Positions 23,237-35,043 of a stretch of DNA of 64,000 nt are shown piece after piece. The stretch is from assembly GCF_020283565.1 (NCBI RefSeq), contig NC_060065.1, forward strand, positions 25,408,409-25,472,408, given 5' to 3'. The translations under genes and the position numbers were made by a program. Below the pieces are notes generated by a model. It worked only from the letters and a program-made list of their open reading frames with translations, did no database searches and had not been told where the DNA came from. The first letter of the stretch is position 1; each line of letters begins with the position of its first letter. This stretch comes from Trifolium pratense (taxonomy: Eukaryota; Streptophyta; Magnoliopsida; Fabales; Fabaceae).

Positions 23237-26200
23237 CACTAGTGGAAAAAAGACTTTTTAAATCGGTTCCTGGAGGCTATTTAAATCGGTTGGGCGACCG
23301 ATTTAGAAGCCGTCGATTTAGAAAGTTTTTCGCTTTTAAATCGGATCTTGATCCGATTTAAAATATTTTATTAAATCGGTTAATCTGATTTAAAATCGTT
23401 TATTAAATCGGTTAGTCTGATTTAAAAAAAGTTCAAAAAGTACTTTAAGTTTCTAAATCTATATTGAACCGATTTAAAATCAACAATTTAAATCGGTTCA
23501 CCCGATTTAAAATCGTTTTTTTTTTAAAAAAAAAAAAATTCATTCTCTCCCCCAAATTATACATGATTTAGACATTAAAACAGATTTCCACACACATTCC
23601 TTTTAATATTTCAAACACAATCATTAATAAAAAAAATATCAAAGAATCAAATTTCATACCAAATTATAAATAAATTCAATTACAAAATATTCATGAAACA
23701 AGGTTACCAAAAGTATCATGGATTTAAATATATCTTAACAAAACTAAAGAATGCTACTACCAATACTTCAATACACTATCCTAACCTAAAGCAAAGAGAC
23801 ACAGGTCTGCAAACAGAAGCACAAAACCAAATAGCACCAGCGCCTCAACAAAGAGATCCCTGACACCGCACCTGCATGCAGACACAACAAAAGTTAAGTA
23901 CAAAAATTGCAAAGAAGTGAAAATGAGCATATGGTTATAATACAAAGCACCAGGTAGAGAATCATTTTCACAGTATCATATTCACATCATTGTCATTATC
24001 ATTAAATCCTCATAAAAACACAAAAAACAAAGTTCAATCCATAAAAACAAGAACAAGATATAAGTCTAATATTTCAAATAAATATAATATCCAATATATA
24101 ACTGAAGTCTTAATCTTTCATGATTAATGTCATACCTATTCATGGCATGAAAATGAGCATATGAAAAAATTGATCCACAAAGTGTCTTAAAAAACCTTGA
24201 AATTATTTACCTTTCGCTTGGTGTTACAGAATATAACAGCTTGAGTGATGGTAAGAGTACCATAAAGATCACACAGAGTATCAAACTTCCACTCCTCCCT
24301 TTCAACCGCAACAAAAAATTGCTTGATGCCCTGTATTTACGGGGCAAGGTAATTGCATCAATATCCAGTTAAATATCAGAAATCACAAAGACAATAAAAG
24401 CAATTGCTTACCTCTAATGTCAACTCATCACGTTTTACAAGGATCCTCATAGGATCTGTCATAAACTTATTTGTCATCTCCATAATTTCATGAGGTAGTG
24501 TAGCAGAAAACAAGCAAACCTACACAGTAAACACAACAATTCAGAGACTATATAAATCTGAAAAGAATACAGACAAGAATGTTCATGTTCCACAAGTTTA
24601 GCAAAACAAACATCACTCCAGTAACTGGGACCAAGAACCCTAAAGAAACATCCAGTTATGTTATAAAATGAGGTAGAACTTGTACCAAAATAAAAAATAA
24701 AAAAAATGAGGTAGAACTTCAGGTAGTTTGGCCAACATAAGTTTGAAATCCAAATAAAGACAACAGATTTATGAAAAACTGTAGCAGAACCTTATCACTT
24801 AGGTTTCATTCAAGAACACAAAAATGAAATGATTACAGTTTGCAGATTATATTATGAAAAAAAAGAAGTATCTTCATTGTTTAATCAAAACATTAAAATG
24901 ACTCCTTCATATGATGTCCGGTCACTAAATCAAATTAGCAAACAGAAACACTGCACACTTCTTACATATGGAAAACAATAAACTAACTATCCCAGTGCAC
25001 TTTAGTTTAGTTTTAGCATATATATTAAGATATCAAATTGCAGAAATTCCATTCCAAATACAATGACAGAGACGAGGGCATGGAGGTAAGGAGAACCTGA
25101 AGATCTGGTGGGAGATATCTATACACATCATAGATTTGATCTTTAAACCCTCTGCTCAACATTTCATCAGATTCATCCAGTAATCAAAAATAAAAACATA
25201 AGATAATCCTTGAACCATGACAACAAATAAGTAGAAAAAAATCAAGCATTGGCAAGTAGAAGCAATGAACTACCAGAATTAGCAACTTGATAGCTCTTGT
25301 GTGCAATGTTCTCCTTTTAATCATGTCACAAACTCGGCCAGGAGTTCCAGAAACCACATGAACTCCATGCTCAAGTTTCCTTATGTCTTCTCCCACACTT
25401 TTGCCTCCAATGCAAGCATGGGCTTGTATATTAATGAAATCTCCAATCGCCAATATAACCTTTTCAGTCTGTGAAGCCAGTTCTCTTGTCGGGGACACAA
25501 TTAAAGCTTGCACCCTGTTCAGAAATTACAAAATTGGACTCACAAATTAATAAACTGATGTACATTGTTCAGAGCAAACTCATACATCTTTAATATTATA
25601 AAGTTGCCCAAAGATTAAAAAAAAATGTCATGAACGGAAGGCCAGAAACATTAACTTTCCATTTACAAATTTAGATAACTGTATCAGAAGATCAATAGTG
25701 GTGTATAGTGTATACAACAATGAATAATGATCATTAATTAATATTCACTTGAAATTAAAAATTAAAATTGTATCAAGTATCTCTAAAGCAATCAAGTAAT
25801 TAACCACTATTAACAAACCATAGGTGGGTATTATGATATATAAGAACCTGTAACAAATCCTAAGTAAGGTAACCAGATTAAAATATCTCACCCTTAACAA
25901 CACCCCATAAAAAACATATCAAACCCTTTGTTCATCCTTTAGGGTTTAACCAACCCCATCATTAAACTTTCTCTAATGCCATTAAATTTCCTAAATCCAC
26001 ATTATCCAATCCAATATAACACAAACATCAATAAAAATTCAAAACCCCTAATTCCCATCAAAAACCCTAATCAACAAATCCAACATAAAATCACCTCTAC
26101 TCTTCAAATTCCTAATCCAAACAAATCAACAAAACAAAAAAGAGAAAAAGAAGAAGAAAGAAACTCACTCTCTGACGGAGGTATCAACAACCTGACAAAC

Positions 26201-26606
26201 GGTAACCGTCTTTTATCCCTATCTCTTCGAAGCCGTATTGGAAGATTCCATGAAGCAAATCGTCTTTTATCCCCATCTCTTCGAAGCTTCCAATGGCGAT
26301 TCGCCGGGACTACGGATGTTGTTGCCATCGCCGCCGCCGATTTGGGCTCGAAGATAGAAGTGAAAGGTTGGGTTTCGATTTTAGAGAGAGAGAGAGAAGG
26401 TTCTTCATTGTGTGTGAAATGAAAAAAGACTTAATGATTTATGTTTTTTTTTTAATATTAAATAATTTTTTTAAATCAGGCTAACTGATTTAGTTTGTTA
26501 TTCACTTAAAAATCTGTCTCCCGTGTCCTGTTTTTAAGGTTATTAAATCAGGTGGATGACATCTGATTTAGAATGTATGATTTAGTAAGTGTTTTTTCCA
26601 CTAGTG
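23237..26606. mobile_element. Pack-type CACTA element carrying an eIF4A-III gene fragment
   Basis: Termini are cactagtggaaaaaa and its complement ttttttccactagtg, with the 3-bp duplication att at 23234-23236 and 26607-26609. Subterminal regions are full of 'aaatcggtt' / 'aaccgattt' words in both orientations (23260-23520, 26470-26585). There is no transposase. The middle holds four exons of a host helicase gene on the minus strand. It is therefore non-autonomous and has captured genic DNA. Confidence 0.92.
24211..25514 (-). pseudogene. EIF4A3: Captured eIF4A-III (DEAD-box RNA helicase) fragment, four exons
   Basis: Exons (minus strand): 25514-25274, 25177-25097, 24519-24412, 24330-24211, all open and phase-compatible, about 183 residues. 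They read [13 protein letters not shown] (motif Ia), [28 protein letters not shown] (Ib), [20 protein letters not shown] (II), [17 protein letters not shown] (III) and [13 protein letters not shown]...VIFCNTKRK (IV). The pattern, especially [13 protein letters not shown], is specific for eIF4A-III, the exon-junction-complex helicase, not cytosolic eIF4A. Motif I (ATP P-loop) and motifs V-VI are absent, so it cannot be a working helicase. Exon 2 has TG where the acceptor AG should be. Flanked by CACTA termini, so it is a transduplicate of a gene elsewhere in the genome. Confidence 0.93.
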
Positions 26607-26974
26607 ATTCTCCCCTTCCTCGAGTCACCCACGAATATGAAATCTACTCTCTTACCTTAGATCCGACGAAAGCTCGACGATTGCTCTTGATCTCTCTTGC
26701 TCAAGCTCTCCTCTTGCTCTCCCTTCTCTCTACTTCTCCAAGAACAACAAAAAGTGAGACTTTCTCTCACTACAAGGGCTAAATAGCGCCCCCTAGCTCA
26801 CAAGGCCCAATGGGCCTCAAGCCCAATAGCTTGGCCCAACTCACGTTAACTCTCACTAACTCGCGCGTTAACTAAAACTCTCGATAAATAACTTAAAGTT
26901 ACTATCTTACTTAAAAACCACATCACCAAATAATTAAACACTTAAATAGTGAATAATAAATTTGGGTCGTTACA

Positions 26975-27546
26975 ACTCTCCCTCACTTAAAAGATTTTCG
27001 CCCTCGAAAATTACGCTACTAAAACAACTCTGGATAACTCATGTATCCGACCCTCCAACGAAACGCTCAAAACACTACACATACCAAGTTTGACAAAATT
27101 AGTTTATCCCATCCAACACAATTTTTGTCTATTTATCAACAAGAGATCAAGGACGGCCAGTTCCTCAATTTGTCGATAGATATTCAACAATCATGATATC
27201 GGCACAAACCATTCTTATCAGACCGCTAAAACGTCCACTTCGCACGAAACATCCATAGATTCCCATTCTACGACCTAACAACGTTACCCTAAAATAGGTA
27301 CAACCAATCGAACACACTCCGAAAAGATACTTCCGTGGAATACTTCCACAACTCCATAATTCTCATAAATTTTTGATTCCCTCATGAATCACTTAATTGT
27401 GCTACATCACTTATTCATATTCGAATTTTATCCCAACTTATCACTGGATGACCACCATTCTAAATCTTCCTCGACACATCCCAGAATTTATCGTCTCTAA
27501 CCGTCAAATTCATTTTCTCACATATCTCCAATCGTTGAGTCGAATC
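26975..27546 (-). mobile_element. Chromovirus-like interior, 3' portion with polypurine tract
   Basis: On the minus strand, aagtgagggagagt directly precedes the 3' LTR. The rest is non-coding or too decayed to read. It is interrupted at 27546 by solo LTR B and continues at 29734. Confidence 0.65.
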
Positions 27547-29728
27547 TGTAACACCCAAACCCATTATTTATATATTTCTACCTTAGTAAAATCTTTTTCA
27601 AAATACGCAACGGAAAATCACATTTAATTTATTGAATGTCGGTTCGAGTATTACACTCCTCTACCAAAATAATACTAATGTTGTTAATTAGTAAAAATAC
27701 TTGTTTATACAAATATTAAATCAACTAATGTATTTATTAGCTATACAAAACAACCTAGATAAGGAGACTCTATATACATATAAAACCCCTTTTTCCCGTG
27801 TCACAATCAGAGCAGAGCTTCACCGACGACTCGACATCGAATACCACAAAACCTGTAAATCTGGACCCCCAACGGTCCAACACATAACACATAAAAGAGA
27901 GTTAGATAACATACTCAAAATATACAAGTGTAAGTAAATGGTACTTAAACACTTCTTCATAAAAACATGCATAATCATACATTATACATATACATCACCA
28001 TCATTCATGCATATTCATATATCATGCATATACTTCATTTATCACCTAATCAAACATCCACAAAATACACCAAACATATAGTTTCACGTCATCTCGGACA
28101 ATACCAAAACATCCACAAATATCACATAACTCAGTTACAAATAGGAATATACATAAAGTTCCTAATGTAATCTATCACCACAAATACATGGTTCAGATTA
28201 TGGTCATGACGGACCCTGCGTTGTTCATTTTATAGTCATGACGGACTCTGCTCCTCACATACGGATTAACAATCAACATTTACCAAGTATGTGTCAAACA
28301 TCATTTATTATAAAATGCACACATAATCCCTAATGCAATCTAATGCTTCACATTCATGTTATGTCCTCTAGACACCTCTAATGCATGTGGTACCATCGTC
28401 TTTATCAGAGTATTTCACCTCCGATATCCGTCTTTATCAAACAAATATAGTTCGATATCCTTCTTTATTGGACAAGCCAATATCTCTAAATATTCATGAT
28501 GCATGCACTCAAACTCATGAATATATTCATCAACAATTTTGGCATATAGCCCGTCAACAATAACGTGGAACACTATCCAACGTCCGTCTTTATTAAGATA
28601 ATCAATACCTTAATATCCGTCTTTATTAGAATAACATAATTCTAATATCCTTCTTTATTAAGTTGATTAACACCTTAATATACTTCATTTATACTTCATA
28701 CATGATTAACAATCGTTATAAGCATCAACAAGCATCAACAAGCATCAACAATCATGTAAGAATAAGACACTGATTGAAAATACATGCAAAGGAAGATAGC
28801 AGATGAAAAATTGGTGAAATCTGCAGCATTTCCGCCTGGGGCGGAAATATTTACGTTTGAGGCGGAAGTTTACGTTTGAGGCGGAAATTTTTACGCCTGA
28901 GGCGGAAAAACTTCTGAAAGGTTGGCTGCTCACTGTTCTGCCGTTTCAGGCGGAAATTATTGTGCCTGAGGCGGAAAAACATGCGTTTTCTACACAAAAA
29001 CGCCCAAAAATCCCATTTTTCATGTTATAAACCCCAAATGAGTTTGTATTCAAGTGCAACAAACATATCTAAACACAAAAGGACGGTTCATTTCACCGAT
29101 CTACCATTTTTACTACGAAAAAGTAGAGATTTAACACTTTTACTCAAAACTCTCAAGAACACAAAGTTCTTGAGTTTAATCTTTCATAAACTCGTTTTTT
29201 AATCATTAAATCCGTTCATTAATCATGTTAAAAGCATGTTAAACATATTAAGAACCTTAGGAATGATTTCCATCAAGAAAATCCGTTCTAAGCTAAAACG
29301 AAAATGGGGTGGAGGAAGTTCGGGTGAGGAGAAATCGACATTCTCCCCTTCCTCGAGTCACCCACGAATATGAAATCTACTCTCTTACCTGGATTCGAAG
29401 AAAACACGACGAAGATCTCGAATCCCTAGCTCTCCCCTTGCTCTAGCTCCCAAGCTCTCCTCTTCCTCTCTTCAAGAACACAAGAACATGAGAAAAATGA
29501 ATTTCTCTCTCTTTCCTTGCCCTTAATGGGCGCCCCCTCACACACACTCAAGGCCCATTGGGCCTCAAGCCCAATTGGCTTGGCCCAATAACACGTTAAC
29601 TCTCTCTCTACTCGCTTAATAACTAAAGTACTCGATAAATAACTCTAGTTATTAACTTAATTAAAATTCCACGTTAAATAAAATATTTTAACACATAAAA
29701 ATAATAATACGAAAATTGGGTCGTTACA
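27547..29728 (-). mobile_element. Solo LTR (B) of a related chromovirus-like family
   Basis: A complete LTR with termini tgtaacaccc...tcgttaca, flanked by a perfect 5-bp repeat gaatc (27542-27546, 29729-29733) and without any internal region. That is the product of recombination between two LTRs of an inserted element. It is clearly homologous to LTRs A and C, but its middle carries a different repeat cassette built on 'gaggcggaaa' (28828-28980). Confidence 0.92.
28828..28980. repeat. 'gaggcggaaa' word cassette in LTR B
   Basis: Six or seven copies of a 10-12 base word (cctgaggcggaaa / tttgaggcggaa), plus one inverted copy (tttccgcctgg), in 150 bases. They sit at the position where LTRs A and C hold the 'agccagagaaagccag' cassette. 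Confidence 0.85.
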
Positions 29729-29733
29729 GAATC

Positions 29734-32613
29734 CAAATACGACTATTATGTTCCTAAGTAATCTTTCAACCGATATTTGCATTCCTTAATGCAAACAATT
29801 TCCAATACCACTTCTCTTTAATCCCTTAGCAATTCGCTATTTCAAAATTAGGCTACCGCCTAAAATTGGTTCTCCAAACAATCATAACTTCTATCAATGT
29901 TCCTCATCATCCAGCATTGCAACAAGCATACTCTTCTCCATTTATTCACTCATCGAATTCTTTTTCACCTCCGACCTCTACCAATCGTCATCTTTCTATG
30001 GATAGCTACCTTTAAACTCCCCCTTAGTACATTCGATCCCAAAATCAAACTCTTGAATTAAATCTACAAAGCTCCAAATATTCGCCATACGATCTAATTC
30101 TATCAATTAAATTATATTCAACCTTTGTCTTAGTATTCTTACTAATGACTCCTTGTCTACTCCCAATATGACATATAGAAAATTTCCAAAATTCTCGTCC
30201 AAAATACATTTTTAGTTATACACCAAATCACTACCGTTCCATCATTCCTGATGAAACAATTTAAAATCCTTTACTTCATTGTCACCGATTGTGACCATGC
30301 TACATCAACATCCACGATGCATCTAACAACACTAGTCAACACTGACCTTCCAATTCCATAAATCCAAATTTCCTAGTAAATACTTACTTACTCTTATCTT
30401 GTGGGCACTACCAATTGCTCTCCGACACTTACCTTAGGCATCGCCTTCAACTCCTCACTCTATGTGCTCAACACAACATCTACTCACATGTTCGGTAATC
30501 CTTTTCGCAAACTCTCACCTAACACAAGTCACTTCCAACATGACCTCCCATTACTCATTCTCTGCACGTTCTTCAATGGCTAACTTTCTTATTTCTAATC
30601 ATTCTAAGATGTTACTACTCACTTAGCTTCATCTCAACCTCCAAGAATTTACGATCTCGCTCAACATGTGACATCAATTGTCCGGTCATTATCCAAATCC
30701 AATCACTCTTTCTTCGACAAGCCTCTTAATTCCATTCTAGTCCTATTTGAGAATTCACTTCTTTCTCTCGACCAACCAACACCAAGGGCTCACTAATCTT
30801 CACATCTATTTTCCAAACTTCTCCAATTTTCTCAAGAAATGACTAATCATTTCAAATATACCCAACGTAATACTTTCTAGAAATCACCTCGCACACTAGA
30901 CTTAGAACTCCAAATCTTTCAACCAATTCCACCTCTTTTACTATGAGTACTAATCTATCCACAAACTTCTTTAATCAAGCGTCTGCTACAACATCCGATC
31001 CACTTGGATGACAACTTAATTCAAAATCATCATCTCCTCAAGAATCTTAATCACTTCCTTTTCTACATATTCGACTCCTACTAATCGAATAGGTACTTCT
31101 ACTTTGGTCCACACAAACAACGCCTCCATACTTCTAGTGCAACACACGATCCTCAATCGTCTCGAATTCTCTTCATCTCACTTAACCAATCTCACTAACG
31201 CCCCTACGGCGAAACACTTGGTCCGACAACTTCTCTTCTAGTAGTTTCTCACAACTTGTTGCTCTCATTCATTCCACTTCGAACAACGTCACCAACTCCT
31301 GAATATTCTGCTTCAAGAACATCTCTACTCATCCAATCTTCTCACGTTCGAAACATCTCGGAGGGATATAACCTACTCCCCCACTCATCTCAAACCCACC
31401 TACACTCTTCCACTAGAACTTCTGGTGCTCACACCTAACGGTTCTATCGTCTCTAAACATATTCTTCCTAAGAAGAAACTAGTATCGACATCGTTTACAC
31501 GCATGTCGCATACAAGGGACAAAACCTAACCCACGATACCTAAACACTAACACAAATTCATGCAAGCATTCAAGTAACCTATACTTCCCTCACTTCTCAA
31601 AGTTAGGAAGTCAAAACAACACAAGAAAAATGAACATTGCATAGCAATAATTCATACTCACATTCAATCAACTCAGAACAAGACGTCAACAAAATAAATT
31701 TCTTGTCTGGCTCCCTCGCTTAGCAAAAGCTAGCGAGCTCCCGGCGAGACAAGTCAAAAACATTCACAAGGTTTAGCAAGACTTAGCGAGACTCAGCGAG
31801 GTTCATTCTTCGCCTAGCGAGCACATCCAAAAAAATCTGGGTGCTCTGCTACGGTTTTGAACTTACGCTCACTAAACTCTCGTTTTCTCGACTCACTAAT
31901 CCACAAAATCCAAAACATCAAGCATATAACAGCATTATAGACTTGAAAGCACAATTAGAATCATGCATCAACAATCACGACATAGAATTATGAGATATTC
32001 ATGTTTTTACTCATAAAACGCATAGCAATTCAAATGCCTAGTAATCATCTAGCACATGTTATAAACAAAACATATAACAAACACATACCAGGACACATTA
32101 ATATCCTACTCTTCTCACCATTTTGAAAATTTAATTTTCACTCACCCAAAAGAAAATAACTCTATATTTTCACCAAAATCTTTAAGAAATAATATTAGTT
32201 TTTAAAATTATTTCAAATCATTACCAAATGCAGTTTTATATCATGCCGGATCGTCACATGCAGTTTTATATCATGCCGGATCATCACATGCAGTTTTATA
32301 TCATGCCGGATTATCAACAATTAGCAATAAGCATCAATCAACCAAGTTTAAACTACACAAAGGTTAAACTCTAAGCATATACAACTATTATAAACATAGA
32401 AGTATAGCACTCACACCACTACTCAACAAAAGAATGGATCGATTAATCCAATTCACACCACTCATAGTTCCTAAATGAACAGCATAAGTGATTCCACAAA
32501 ACAAACACAACAAAATTGTTAGACAAACACGACTGACACACAACACTCACTTGGTCTGACTGCACAGACCTGCTCTGATCGACACATAACCCACACAGTC
32601 CGAAGACAACGGA
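29734..32613 (-). pseudogene. Chromovirus-like interior, decayed gag-pol
   Basis: No ORF above chance. At 31227-31201 the minus strand gives gtcggaccaagtgtttcgcc, a mutated copy of the RT segment usually read VRPSVSPWGAP, and the neighbouring bases can be followed as a stop-riddled RT. 31690-31830 holds several 'ctagcgag' / 'cttagcgag' words. The interior is about 3.5 kb, shorter than a coding chromovirus. Confidence 0.55.
32228..32317. repeat. Three tandem 30-bp units in the chromovirus-like leader
   Basis: Unit starts at 32228, 32258 and 32288, each beginning atgcagttttatatcatgcc, with only two or three differences between copies. They lie about 300 bases from the primer site. Confidence 0.9.
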
Positions 32614-32625
32614 GCTCTGATACCA
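32614..32625 (-). other. Primer binding site, initiator-Met tRNA type
   Basis: The minus strand reads tggtatcagagc two bases after the end of the 5' LTR (tgttaca). This fixes the element's orientation and marks LTR C as the 5' LTR. Confidence 0.85.
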
Positions 32626-32627
32626 AT

Positions 32628-34908
32628 TGTAACACCCAAACCCATTATTTATATATTTCTATCTTTAGTAAAATCTTTTTCAAAATACGCAACGGAAAGT
32701 AATGTTTGATATTATAAAACATTCTTCAATCAAAATAGTACTAATGTAGTTAATTAGTAAAAATACTTATTTATACAAATCTTAAATCAACTAATGTATT
32801 TATTAGTTATACAAAACAACCTAGATAAGGAGACTCTATATACATATAAAACCCCAATTTCCCGTGTCACAATCAGAGCGGAGCTTCACCGACGACTCGA
32901 CATCGAATACCACAAAAACCTGTCAATCTGGACCCCCAACGGTCCAGCACATAACACATAAAAGAGAGTTAGACAACATACTCAAAATATACAAGTGTAA
33001 GTAAATGGTACTTAAACACTTCTTCATAACAACATGCATAATCATACATTATACATATACATCACCATCATTCATGCATATTCATATATCATGCATATAC
33101 TTCATTTATCACATAATCAATCATCCACAAAATACACCAAACATATAGTTTCACGTCGTCTCGGACAATACCAAAACATCCACAAATATCACATAACTCA
33201 GTTACAAATAGGAATATACATAAAGTTCCTAATGTAATCTATCACCACAAATACATTGTTCAGATTATGATCATGACGGACCCTGCGTTGTTCATTTTAT
33301 AGTCATGACGGACTCTGCTCCTCACATACGGATTAACAATCAACATTTACCAAGTATGTGTCAAACATCATTTATCATAAAATGCACACATAATCCCTAA
33401 TGCAATCTAATGCTTCACATTCATGTTATGTCCTCTAGACACCTCTAATGCATGTGGTACCATCGTCTTTATTAGAGTATCTCACCTCTAATATTCGTCT
33501 TTATCGAACAAATATAGTTCGATATCCGTCTTTATTGGACAAGCCAATATACAACAACAATTCATGAATGCATGTATATGTTTTTCATGAATTCACTCAC
33601 AATCATTTTAATTAGCATTAAGCTCGTCATTTATAAATGTGGAACGCTATCCAACATTCCGTCTTTATTAAGATAACACTATACCTTAATATACGTCTTT
33701 ATCGAATAACATAATTCGATATCCTTCTTTATTAAGTTGATTAACACCTTAATATACTTCTTTTGACATTTAAACAAACATCATCAACACAATCATATTC
33801 CACAAATATAATCAACAACTATCATCACAATACAATTAATCATGGTTATAAACACCTAATTGCATGTTAGGATACCTTAAATCCATGTTACAAGTGCCTA
33901 ATTGCACTTTAAAACATCAACAAAATAAGTTCTAGTCTGTCATGATGGCTTCAGCCAGAGAAAGCCAGAGAAAGCCAGAGAAAGCTAGCAGGAACCCGTG
34001 GCTTACTGGCTTCAGCCAGAGAAAGCCAGAAAAAGCTAGCAGGAACCCGGGGCTTACTGGCTTCAGCCAGAGAAAGCCAGAAAAAGATAGCAGGAACCCA
34101 GGGCTTACTGGCTTCAGCCAGTGAAAGCTAGGCCTCGCTGCAAGGCTGGCCCAGCCAGCATGCCAGCCACAGGAGCTCTGTTTTCGGGTTTGAGCATAAA
34201 TCCACCCAAAAATCCCATTTTTGATGTTCCAAATCCCAAATAAGTTTGTTTTCACGCATATAACATGTATATAAACATAAAAGGGCAATTCATATCACCG
34301 ATCTACAACAAAACACATCAAAAAGTAGTGATTCTACACTTTTACTCAAAAACTCATAAATATCAATGTTCTTGCTCAAACATCAACAAATTCTCATTTT
34401 TATCCAATAAATTCGTTCATACATCATGATAAAAGCATGTTAAACATGTTATGAACCTTAGAATCGATTTCCATTAAGAAAATCCATCCAAAACTAAAAC
34501 GAAAATGGGGTGGAGGAAGTTCAGGTGAGGAGAAATCGACATTCTCCCCTTCCTCGAGTCACCCACGAATATGAAATCTACTCTCTTACCTTAGATCCGG
34601 CGAAAGCTCGACGATTGCTCTTGATCTCTCTTGCTCAAGCTCTCCTCTTGCTCTCCCTTCTCTCTACTTCTCCAAGAACAACAAAAAGTGAGACTTTCTC
34701 TCACTACAAGGGCTAAATAGCGCCCCCTAGCTCACAAGGCCCAATGGGCCTCAAGCCCAATAGCTTGGCCCAACTCACGTTAACTCTCACTAACTCGCGC
34801 GTTAACTAAAACTCTCGATAAATAACTTAAAGTTACTATCTTACTTAAAAACCACATCACCAAATAATTAAACACTTAAATAGTGAATAATAAATTTGGG
34901 TCGTTACA
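32628..34908 (-). mobile_element. 5' LTR (C) of the chromovirus-like element
   Basis: 2281 bases from tgtaacaccc to tcgttaca. Uninterrupted, and the reference for reading LTRs A, B and D. The cassette 33942-34170 holds tandem 51-bp units. Confidence 0.92.
33942..34130. repeat. 51-bp VNTR built on 'agccagagaaagccag' in LTR C
   Basis: Units run 'gctagcaggaaccc... ggcttcagccagagaaagcc'. LTR C has one 51-bp unit more than LTR A (22686-22820). ORFs through this array on either strand are products of the repeat and not genes. Confidence 0.88.
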
Positions 34909-34974
34909 CAAGGGACCAAATTGAAACCTAAAATAAACGTAAGGGACCAAATGTGTAGTTAATCCTATTTTATT

Positions 34975-35043
34975 TGAATCAAATTCAAAAAGTATCACGC
35001 ATGATCCAATAGAAAAATATGTTCATATCTCATATGATCATCA
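34975..35043 (-). mobile_element. Copia leader, short middle piece
   Basis: 69 bases of the large copia leader survive between the right end of the Mutator-like MITE and solo LTR D. Confidence 0.55.

Larger units (their letters stand above)
21353..26974 (-). mobile_element. 3' LTR (A) of the chromovirus-like element, split by a CACTA
   Basis: Pieces 21353-23236 and 26610-26974 align end to end with the 5' LTR at 32628-34908. They differ by one 51-bp repeat unit (fewer here), an 18-19 base stretch present here near 21440-21460, and a few point changes. The interruption is exactly the CACTA at 23237-26606 with its 3-bp duplication. Confidence 0.9.
21353..34908 (-). mobile_element. Chromovirus-like Ty3/gypsy element with two LTRs and decayed interior
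   Basis: The element runs on the minus strand: 5' LTR 34908-32628, primer site tggtatcagagc (32625-32614), interior 32613-29734 and 27546-26975, polypurine tract (26993-26975), 3' LTR 26974-21353. LTR ends are tgtaacgaccc...gggtgttaca. Target duplication caagg lies at 21348-21352 and 34909-34913. The interior has no long ORF. A decayed RT segment reading like VGPSVSP*G (expected VRPSVSPWG) is at 31227-31201. The primer site and LTR termini fit Tekay-type chromoviruses. The two LTRs look nearly identical by eye, so the copy moved recently, presumably using proteins from relatives. Confidence 0.85.
21093..34965. mobile_element. Mutator-like MITE (about 310 bp), split by a 13.5-kb insertion
   Basis: Left part 21093-21352 and right part 34914-34965 together form an inverted-repeat element whose ends read ggcttaactacatatttggt and, reversed, ggattaactacacatttggt. 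Several inner copies of 'ggtcccttacgttt' occur. A perfect 9-bp duplication tattttatt flanks it (21084-21092, 34966-34974), the Mutator signature. The inserted LTR element at 21353-34908 is itself flanked by a 5-bp repeat, so it is younger. Confidence 0.85.

Noticed and set aside
33932..34288. 118-codon and 60-codon ORFs in LTR C
   Set aside because: Both read through the 51-bp VNTR. The ORF is simply longer than its counterpart in LTR A because of one extra unit.
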